Shown in pieces: positions 1 to 6,667 of a DNA stretch of 8,869 nt (the stretch's first letter is position 1; every line of letters starts with the position of its first letter). A program made the position numbers and the translations under genes. A model generated the notes under the pieces. That model did not search any database. It had not been told where the DNA came from and saw nothing but the letters and a program-made list of their open reading frames with translations. This DNA comes from Oscillospiraceae bacterium (GTDB taxonomy: Bacteria; Bacillota; Clostridia; Oscillospirales; UBA929): NCBI GenBank assembly GCA_009784085.1, contig WRCJ01000062.1, positions 1 to 8,869 of the forward strand. The letters run 5' to 3'.

Positions 1-17
1 GGAAACTAGGAATATGA

Positions 18-1796
<1,779 letters not shown>

Positions 1797-1827
1797 GATA
1801 GCCTCATCCCCTTACCACAAAGTTTTG

Positions 1828-3147
1828 TCATTCGGCGAAACAGGCGGGAGCATCGGAGAGTGGGATGCCGCAGCAGCCCTGCGACTCCAAAGCGGACAGG
1901 ATCTCCTCCGCCTCCAATGCCACGGGCGCGTCCGACCCCTCCCCGTCCATGCGTTTGAGTATGCCGCGGCGGGTCTCCATCTCGTCGTCCCCGACGACCA
2001 AGCTATAGGCGGCGCCGCTTCGGTTGGCGGCCTTCATCTGGGCCTTGAGTGATCGACCCATGAGGTCGCGCTCGGCACAGATGCCTTTCGCGCGCAGGTT
2101 GGCGGCTAACGAGGCGGCGTACACTTCGGCGCGTCCACCCATGGTGGCGATATATAGCTGGCAACGATCCGTATCGCCGGGGATGAGTCCTTGCGCGTGA
2201 CACATCATCAGCAGGCGTTCTATCCCGGAGCCAAAGCCCAGCGCCGGGGTGGGCGGGCCGCCCAGCGTCTCGACCAGGCTATCGTAGCGTCCGCCGCCGC
2301 AGACCGTGCCTTGTGCGCCGATGGTATCGCTGACGAATTCAAATACCGTCCGCGTATAATAGTCCAATCCCCGTACCAGCATGGGATCGATGGTAAACGC
2401 GATGCCCATGGCGGCCAGGTGGGCCTCCAAACCGGCTTGATGATCCCGGCAAAGGTCGCAAAGGTCGTCCGTCATGGCGGGCGCGTCCGCGGCCAGCGCG
2501 GCGCAAGGCTTATTCTTGCAGTCAAGGATGCGTAGCGGATTGCGCGCCAATCGGTCATGGCAGGTGTGGCACAATGTCTCCCGATGCGCCTCGAAAAAGG
2601 TGCCGAGCGCCTGATGGTACTGCGGGCGGCAGACAGGGCAGCCAATGGAGTTGACACGGAGGGCGATGCCTTTCAGGCCCAGCGCGTTGATGTATCCGTG
2701 AGCCAGGCCGATCACCTCGGCGTCCGCTGCCGGCGAGGCAGGGCCGAAGCATTCCACGCCGAATTGGTGGTGCTCCCGCAGACGGCCGGCTTGTGGTTTT
2801 TCATAGCGGAAATTGGGCGCGATATAATACACCTTGAGCGGAAGCGGGCCGGCATACAGCGCGTGTTCCACGAAAGCCCGGACCACCGAAGCCGTGCCTT
2901 CGGGGCGCAACGTGATCGAGCGGCCGCCCTTGTCCGTAAACGTGTACATTTCCTTTTGCACGACGTCGGTGGTGTCGCCCACGCCGCGCAAAAACAACTC
3001 GGTGTGCTCGAAGGTGGGGAAACGGATCTCCCGATAGGAAAACCGGTTTGCCACGCGGCGCAGGACGTTCTCCAACCACAGCCAAGCGGGGGTCTGCCCG
3101 GGCAGCGCGTCATGCGTCCCACGCGGCGCGGCCAGTTTTTCCGCCAT
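1828..3147 (-). CDS. hisS: Histidyl-tRNA synthetase (class II)
   Basis: Charges tRNA-His with histidine. At 439 residues it is slightly longer than the usual ~420. Class II motif 2 spans about 80-131 (LRPEGTASVVRAF, then APNFRYEKPQAGRLREHHQF). The HisRS signatures are HisA at 259-271 (RGLDYYTRTVFEF) and HisB at 302-312 (ALGFGSGIERL). The C-terminal anticodon-binding domain is about 328-425. The insertion domain (about 165-240) carries four Cys pairs: C170/C173, C193/C196, C210/C215 and C230/C233. I recall this Cys-rich form from clostridial HisRS and it could bind zinc, which is inference. The start is ATG with only a weak Shine-Dalgarno (AAAGAG at 3158-3163, 10-nt spacer); another ATG 8 nt upstream is in a different frame. 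The gene has its own predicted promoter and a leader of about 30 nt. The C-terminus past about 422 (SQGCCGIPLSDAPACFAE) looks like a short non-conserved tail. Confidence 0.98.
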   Translation of the reverse strand: MAEKLAAPRGTHDALPGQTPAWLWLENVLRRVANRFSYREIRFPTFEHTELFLRGVGDTTDVVQKEMYTFTDKGGRSITLRPEGTASVVRAFVEHALYAGPLPLKVYYIAPNFRYEKPQAGRLREHHQFGVECFGPASPAADAEVIGLAHGYINALGLKGIALRVNSIGCPVCRPQYHQALGTFFEAHRETLCHTCHDRLARNPLRILDCKNKPCAALAADAPAMTDDLCDLCRDHQAGLEAHLAAMGIAFTIDPMLVRGLDYYTRTVFEFVSDTIGAQGTVCGGGRYDSLVETLGGPPTPALGFGSGIERLLMMCHAQGLIPGDTDRCQLYIATMGGRAEVYAASLAANLRAKGICAERDLMGRSLKAQMKAANRSGAAYSLVVGDDEMETRRGILKRMDGEGSDAPVALEAEEILSALESQGCCGIPLSDAPACFAE

Positions 3148-3184
3148 CGGCGCATCACTCTTTCTACGTGTTAATATGGTGAAA

Positions 3185-3214
3185 AGTATATACGCAACCG
3201 CGGGCCTTTGTCAA
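3185..3214 (-). promoter_or_regulatory. Predicted sigma-A-type promoter for hisS-aspS
   Basis: On the minus strand a perfect -35 TTGACA (3209-3214) is followed after 18 nt by TATACT (3185-3190), a five-of-six match to TATAAT. Reading the -10 as TATATA (3187-3192) gives a 16-nt spacer. Transcription would begin near 3178, leaving about 30 nt before the hisS ATG at 3147. This leader is too short for a T-box riboswitch. The promoter lies immediately downstream, in transcription sense, of the heptamer repeat region. The prediction is by eye from consensus only. Confidence 0.7.
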
Positions 3215-3237
3215 GGGAAATCGTCAGGGGTGATATC

Positions 3238-3313
3238 ATCAATAGCCAATCATTAGTCGTCAATAGTCAATCGTCAATAGTCCGCAGACGGAGCCAATCA
3301 TCAATAGTCCCAG
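3238..3313. repeat. Degenerate 7-bp tandem repeat, GTCAATA type
   Basis: Seven units lie in phase from 3238 to 3286: ATCAATA, GCCAATC, ATTAGTC, GTCAATA, GTCAATC, GTCAATA, GTCCGCA. After GACGGA the pattern resumes one base out of phase (GCCAATC at 3293-3299, ATCAATA at 3300-3306). The last unit overlaps the stop codon and final Tyr codon of the upstream gene. The array fills most of the gap between that gene and the hisS promoter. I see no terminator with a T-tract and no open frame of note. The rest of the 3148-3300 gap holds the hisS promoter and leader. Confidence 0.75.
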
Positions 3314-4113
3314 GCGAGCTGGTTGTTGGGAAGCCGGAAGGCATCGTCGCTGGCTCTAGTATAGTGCAAAGACAGGCGGGTACATCGATACACCGTTTTC
3401 CCGTCGGCGCGGCGTTCCATCCAAAAAGGCAGCCCATCGTCCAAGTTCAGCATATAGGCGTCGGTATTGACATCATCCGCGCGAAAGGAGACATACACGC
3501 AAGGCATGCCTTCCCATATCCGAAATTCGGCCTCCCGGAGGTCGGAGATGTCCAGGCCGAGGATGGTTTCGTAGGCCGGAAGCGCCGCGCTGCTCTCGGG
3601 GGTGATGTCGCCCTGCGCCGGTTGCCAAAGGCTCAAACCTATCAAGAATGTGCGTCCGTCGCCGTGGATGAGGCTCTGGCGGAGCGTGCCATCCGGGTTG
3701 TAAATCTCTATCTTCGTGTAGCCGTCCCTAGCGATGACCCGACGCTTGGCCGTTCGGGACCCGCCCTCCCAAAGCCACTCCACGGCCCACTCGCACTGGT
3801 AGGTCTCGGGGCGCGTCATGTCGGCCACAACAACCTGCACATTGTCCACCGAGATATCCAAGGGCACGACAGGCACCATGGACGAAGCCTTTGCGACTTC
3901 CCCGGAGGGAAGGGGGGTCGTGTCCGCGCCAAAGGGCGGGGCGGCGCTACCCGAGGGCGGGGGGAGCGTGAACGCGACGAATGAGTCCGCAGAAAACAAA
4001 CGGAAAATATAGCCGGCGCTCAATACCAGCGCGACGGCGAACAAACACAGGCACACCCACAGAAGGGATCGGCTCCCTTGCCCCCCTTGCCCTCCTTTGC
4101 CCCGGGTGCTCAT
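3301..4113 (-). CDS. Membrane-anchored extracytoplasmic protein of unknown function
   Basis: I cannot assign a named function. With the start at 4113 it has 270 residues: a short basic, Gly-rich N-terminus (STRGKGGQGGQGSR), one hydrophobic segment at about 17-39 (LLWVCLCLFAVALVLSAGYIF) that would act as a signal anchor, a Pro/Ser/Gly-rich linker (about 49-85), then a folded domain of about 185 residues outside the membrane. That domain has alternating strands and turns (RDGYTKIEIYNPDGTLRQSL, later EFRIWEGMPCVYVSF and LDDGLPFWMERRADGKTVYR), which recalls the antiparallel sheet of LolA-like or lipoprotein-sorting folds; this is only a resemblance. Three Cys (107, 205, 244) lie in the outer part. 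There is no lipobox. The start is chosen because ATG at 4113 overlaps the mnaA stop as ATGA and has GGAGGT at 4122-4127 (8-nt spacer). The frame stays open 27 codons further, to 4194, but that would overlap mnaA by 85 bp. Its context suggests an envelope role. The stop codon falls inside a heptamer repeat. Confidence 0.85.
   Translation of the reverse strand: MSTRGKGGQGGQGSRSLLWVCLCLFAVALVLSAGYIFRLFSADSFVAFTLPPPSGSAAPPFGADTTPLPSGEVAKASSMVPVVPLDISVDNVQVVVADMTRPETYQCEWAVEWLWEGGSRTAKRRVIARDGYTKIEIYNPDGTLRQSLIHGDGRTFLIGLSLWQPAQGDITPESSAALPAYETILGLDISDLREAEFRIWEGMPCVYVSFRADDVNTDAYMLNLDDGLPFWMERRADGKTVYRCTRLSLHYTRASDDAFRLPNNQLAWDY
4075..4101. repeat. In-frame 9-bp repeat at the start of the unknown membrane protein gene
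   Basis: Two perfect copies of CCCTTGCCC (4075-4083 and 4084-4092) are followed by a decayed copy TCCTTTGCC (4093-4101). Read on the minus strand, they encode the GKGGQGGQG stretch just after the initiator Met, ahead of the transmembrane anchor. The period of nine keeps the frame. Confidence 0.7.
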
Positions 4114-5429
4114 GAGGGACCACCTCCGAAGGGAGACGGCGGCTGCGCCAACAGACCGCTTTCGAAGAGGATCGCCTGCGCGATACGTGCGCAAGCCTGG
4201 CCGTCGCCGTAGGGATTGACAGCTTTCGCCATGCGTTCGTAGACCTCCGCGTCGTCGAGCAATTGCGAGGCAAGCGCGACAATGTCGTCTTTATCCACGC
4301 CGGCCATGCGCACGGTACCGGCTTCGACCGCTTCGGGGCGTTCGGTTTCGCGCCGCAGCACCAGCACGGGGCGGCCCAGGGCCGGCGCCTCTTCCTGCAA
4401 GCCGCCCGAGTCTGTCAGCACGAAATAGGACTGCGCCATGAGATTGTGCATGTCGTCCGCGGGCAGGGGATCGATCAGATGGATGCGCGGTATATCGCCG
4501 AGCATCGCATACGCCGCTTCGCGCACCGCCGGGCTGGGGTGCACCGGATAGACGAACCGCAGATCCGCATACTTCTCGCAAAGCGCGCGCAGGGCCGAAA
4601 AGATGCCGCGCAGGCCCGCGCCATAGTTTTCCCGTCGATGCGCGGTCACCAACACCAAGCGGCCGCCAAAGGGGGAAAGCGCGCGCAATGGCTCCGAGCG
4701 AAAGACATAGTCGGGTTTGACGGTCATGCGCAATGCGTCGATGACCGTATTGCCGGTCACATAAATACCAGCGGAAACGCCTTCCCGCCGCAGATTGCCG
4801 GCATTGCGGGCCGTCGGGCAGAAGTGCAAGTCGGCGATGGCCGCCGTCATCTTGCGGTTGATTTCTTCCGGGTAGGGGGCATATTTATCGTATGTGCGCA
4901 GGCCGGCTTCCACATGCCCCACGCGAATCTTATGATAAAAAGCGGAAAGCGCCCCGGCGAACGTGGTCGAGGTGTCGCCATGCACCAGGATCAGGTCGGG
5001 GGCCTCGCGGGAAAGCAGATTGTCCATGCCGAGCAGGGATTTGACCGTAATGGTGGAGAGGCTTTGGTTGGTTTCCATGATGTCCAGGTCGAAGTCGGGC
5101 CGGATGCCGAAGGTGTCCAGCACATCGTCCAGCATGCCCCGGTGCTGGGCGGTCACGGCGCAGAGGGCGCGCACGCCGGGCGTGTTCCGCAGCGTCGAGT
5201 AGAGGGGCGCCATCTTGATGGCTTCCGGGCGGGTGCCGAAGACAAGCATCACGGACTGTGTGGTTGCGGCATGTGACGCGGCGTGGCGTTGGGGATGGTG
5301 TGACGCACGTGACGCACGTGACGCATGTGACGCATGGGGTTCGGCGTGACTTGTGTCGTGTGCCGTGGCGTGGGGCCGCGGATCCCCCCCCGGCCGCTGC
5401 ATGGCGATATGGTTATCCTCCGTTTTCAT
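4110..5429 (-). CDS. mnaA: UDP-N-acetylglucosamine 2-epimerase (non-hydrolysing)
   Basis: Interconverts UDP-GlcNAc and UDP-ManNAc in the cytoplasm (MnaA in Gram-positives, WecB in enterics), supplying ManNAc for a wall-polymer linkage unit. With the start at 5429 the protein has 439 residues. The catalytic core begins near residue 60 (MLVFGTRPEAIKMAPL) and is about 379 residues, the usual family length. Seen in order: VHGDTSTT (D152), GHVEAGLRT (E174), YPEEINR (E188), TAHRRENYG (H264), TDSGGLQEEAPALGRP (339-354), RETERPEAVEAGT. The Asp and two Glu fall at the spacing of E. coli WecB D95, E117 and E131, with the His as the H213 counterpart. The N-terminal ~60 residues are a His/Ala/Ser/Arg-rich extension made partly by a 9-bp repeat. 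The start is uncertain: ATG 5429 (GGAG, 10-nt spacer, 17-bp overlap with tagO), ATG 5402 (GGAGG, 14-nt spacer), or ATG 5249 at the core with no Shine-Dalgarno. Confidence 0.95.
   Translation of the reverse strand: MKTEDNHIAMQRPGGDPRPHATAHDTSHAEPHASHASRASRASHHPQRHAASHAATTQSVMLVFGTRPEAIKMAPLYSTLRNTPGVRALCAVTAQHRGMLDDVLDTFGIRPDFDLDIMETNQSLSTITVKSLLGMDNLLSREAPDLILVHGDTSTTFAGALSAFYHKIRVGHVEAGLRTYDKYAPYPEEINRKMTAAIADLHFCPTARNAGNLRREGVSAGIYVTGNTVIDALRMTVKPDYVFRSEPLRALSPFGGRLVLVTAHRRENYGAGLRGIFSALRALCEKYADLRFVYPVHPSPAVREAAYAMLGDIPRIHLIDPLPADDMHNLMAQSYFVLTDSGGLQEEAPALGRPVLVLRRETERPEAVEAGTVRMAGVDKDDIVALASQLLDDAEVYERMAKAVNPYGDGQACARIAQAILFESGLLAQPPSPFGGGPS
4119..4140 (-). promoter_or_regulatory. Predicted hairpin hiding the Shine-Dalgarno of the unknown membrane protein gene
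   Basis: On the transcript the 5' arm GCCGUCUCC (4140-4132) can pair with the 3' arm GGAGGUGGU (4127-4119) across a CUUC loop. This gives nine pairs: six Watson-Crick and three G-U. The Shine-Dalgarno GGAGGT (4122-4127) lies entirely in the 3' arm. The hairpin sits in the last codons of mnaA, so ribosomes finishing mnaA would open it and could restart at the overlapping ATGA. Pairing was worked out by eye; no energy was calculated. Confidence 0.5.
5300..5335. repeat. In-frame 9-bp tandem repeat, GTGACGCAY x4, in the 5' part of mnaA
   Basis: Four adjacent units: GTGACGCAC (5300-5308), GTGACGCAC (5309-5317), GTGACGCAT (5318-5326), GTGACGCAT (5327-5335). On the coding strand they give HAS-HAS-RAS-RAS (residues 32-43 counted from the ATG at 5429). 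Looser copies of the same motif flank the array on both sides (for example GTGACGCGG at 5273-5281). The array lies between the likely Shine-Dalgarno site and the conserved epimerase core. Confidence 0.85.
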
Positions 5430-6549
5430 TGCTGTCGTTCTCCGTTTTCGTAATGGTGGGGTCGTCGCCCCCGTTGCCCCCGTTCGCCCCGTTCGCCCCG
5501 TTGCCCGGGGGCTTTTTTCGGCCAAACAGGCGGACAGAGATGGCGATGGCGACGATGACGGCGATGATGAAGATAATCCCCTTGAGTTCGATGGCGGTGG
5601 ACAGCACGACGGCGGCGAAGGCCAGCACGGAAGACAGCGCGTACAGGATGACCACGGACTGTTTTTGCGAAAAGCCCATGTCGATCAGCCTGTGGTGGAC
5701 GTGGCCGCGGTCGGGGCTCATCGGGCTTTTCCCGCGAAGCAGGCGGCGGATGATGGAGGATATCGTATCGAAGATGGGCAGGGCGAGGATGAGGAGGGGC
5801 ACGGCAAAGGAGATGACGGTGTAAAACTTGAACAAACCGGTCACGGAGATTGTCGCGAGCATGAAGCCCAAAAAGGTTGCGCCGGTGTCGCCCATGAACA
5901 TTTTCGCGGGATTGAAATTGTAGGGCATGAACCCGATGCAGGCGCCGGCCAACGCAGCCACAATCAGGGGGACATTCGGTTCCTGCAGGACGATGGAGAT
6001 GATCAGCAACGATATCGAGGAGATGGCCGACACGCCGACCGCCAGCCCATCCAGCCCGTCGATGAGATTGACCGAGTTGGTGATCAGGACAATCCAAAGC
6101 ACAGTCAGCGGCGCCGACAGGAAACCGAGGTTAATTTCGGGGGCCCTATTGAAGAAAATCGGGTTGGAGAGGAACTCTATCGTCACACCGTGCAAAACCG
6201 GGATCAAAGCCGCTACAATCTGCACGATAAACTTGATCCAAGCGGGCAGGTTGATGATGTCGTCGATGACGCCCAACGCGATGATGACCGTGGCGCCCAA
6301 CAGGATGCCCCGCATCGCGTCGTCGATTCTGGCAAACAGCAGGACGGCTGCCAAAAAGCCCAAGAAAATGGCCAGACCGCCCAGCCTCGGGATGGGCGTC
6401 TTATGCACGCGCCGCGCATCCCGGGGTACGTCGATGGCGCCCACAATATGGGCGAATTTCCGCACCAAGGGCGATGCGGCAAAGGCGATGATGCCGCCCA
6501 CGAGAAAAGTGATGGCGATCATAATCATGAAGGGGACATTGTCCAGCAT
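5413..6549 (-). CDS. tagO: Undecaprenyl-phosphate GlcNAc-1-phosphate transferase, TagO/WecA type
   Basis: Integral membrane enzyme of the MraY/WecA (glycosyltransferase 4) family. It transfers GlcNAc-1-P from UDP-GlcNAc to undecaprenyl phosphate at the cytoplasmic face, the committed step for wall teichoic acid-type or other undecaprenyl-linked polymers. At 378 residues it has about ten or eleven hydrophobic segments. Family motifs are GVIDDIINLPAWIKFIVQ (Asp96-Asp97), NSVNLIDGLDGLAVG (158-172), FMGDTGATFLG (218-228) and DRGHVHHRLIDMG (280-292). The His-rich HVHHR favours WecA/TagO over MraY, which I exclude on that basis. The C-terminus from about 345 is a hydrophilic low-complexity tail containing an Asn/Gly repeat. 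The start ATG has a strong GGAGGT (6555-6560) with a 5-nt spacer. It follows trpS after a 118-bp gap filled mainly by heptamers, and overlaps or nearly abuts mnaA. No clear promoter is visible in the gap. Confidence 0.95.
   Translation of the reverse strand: MLDNVPFMIMIAITFLVGGIIAFAASPLVRKFAHIVGAIDVPRDARRVHKTPIPRLGGLAIFLGFLAAVLLFARIDDAMRGILLGATVIIALGVIDDIINLPAWIKFIVQIVAALIPVLHGVTIEFLSNPIFFNRAPEINLGFLSAPLTVLWIVLITNSVNLIDGLDGLAVGVSAISSISLLIISIVLQEPNVPLIVAALAGACIGFMPYNFNPAKMFMGDTGATFLGFMLATISVTGLFKFYTVISFAVPLLILALPIFDTISSIIRRLLRGKSPMSPDRGHVHHRLIDMGFSQKQSVVILYALSSVLAFAAVVLSTAIELKGIIFIIAVIVAIAISVRLFGRKKPPGNGANGANGGNGGDDPTITKTENDSNENGG
5440..5443 (-). promoter_or_regulatory. Candidate Shine-Dalgarno for mnaA, inside the tagO 3' end
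   Basis: GGAG on the minus strand, 10 nt before the ATG at 5429. A second and stronger site, GGAGG at 5417-5421, is 14 nt before the in-frame ATG at 5402. Both lie at the end of tagO, whose TAA stop is at 5413-5415. No comparable site precedes the ATG at 5249, where the conserved epimerase core begins. This argues that the low-complexity extension is translated. Confidence 0.45.
5473..5508. repeat. In-frame 9-bp repeat at the 3' end of tagO
   Basis: Units are GTTGCCCCC (5473-5481), GTTCGCCCC (5482-5490), GTTCGCCCC (5491-5499) and GTTGCCCGG (5500-5508). On the coding strand they give an Asn-Gly-Ala/Gly repeat (GNGANGANGGNGG, residues 349-361) in the cytoplasmic or exposed tail beyond the last membrane segment. 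The period keeps the frame, and the region lies outside the catalytic part of the enzyme. Confidence 0.8.
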
Positions 6550-6577
6550 GGCGGACCTCCATCGCGGGCTAGGACCC

Positions 6578-6661
6578 GTTAGTGGTTAGTGGTTAGTGGT
6601 TAGTGGTTAGTGGTTAGTGGTTAGTGGGAAGTGGTTAGTGGACGGTGGACGGTGGACGGTT
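6578..6661. repeat. 7-bp tandem repeat array, GTTAGTG then GACGGTG
   Basis: Twelve contiguous heptamers lie in one phase. Seven are perfect GTTAGTG (6578-6626), then one variant GGAAGTG (6627-6633), one more GTTAGTG (6634-6640), two GACGGTG (6641-6654) and one GACGGTT (6655-6661). On the transcribed sense the main unit reads CACTAAC. The array begins six bases after the trpS stop and ends about 17 bp before the tagO Shine-Dalgarno, so it fills the intergenic gap almost completely. Apart from the tagO ribosome binding site, I see no other element in this gap. Confidence 0.95.
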
Positions 6662-6667
6662 CGTGGT

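Noticed and set aside
3280..3292. Possible terminator after the unknown membrane protein gene
   Set aside because: Only a four-pair stem (TCCG/CGGA) can be drawn and no run of T follows on the transcript.
4111..4194. An earlier ATG at 4194 for the unknown membrane protein gene
   Set aside because: It would overlap mnaA by 85 bp and put about 27 charged residues before the signal anchor. The ATG at 4113 has GGAGGT at good spacing and an ATGA overlap.
5430..5525. An earlier ATG at 5525 for mnaA
   Set aside because: It would overlap tagO by 113 bp, and its extra Arg/Thr/Gly residues are just the out-of-frame reading of the tagO 9-bp repeat.
5413..6549. Assignment of the membrane transferase as MraY
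   Set aside because: The HVHHR motif and the mnaA neighbour fit WecA/TagO, and no division or peptidoglycan genes are adjacent.
6565..6578. Inverted repeat CGGG-CTAGGA-CCCG before the tagO ribosome site
   Set aside because: The stem is only four pairs and there is no T-tract, too weak to call a terminator or operator.
5353..6582. A 409-codon open frame on the + strand opposite tagO and the mnaA start
   Set aside because: Its translation is a low-complexity mix rich in Asp, Gly, Gln and His with no motif. It mirrors the codon bias of tagO, whose family motifs are unmistakable on the other strand. Similar + strand frames at 579-1478, 4263-5276 and 6617-7693 are rejected for the same reason.
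6578..6661. CRISPR array
   Set aside because: The units are 7 bp with no spacers and there are no cas genes nearby.
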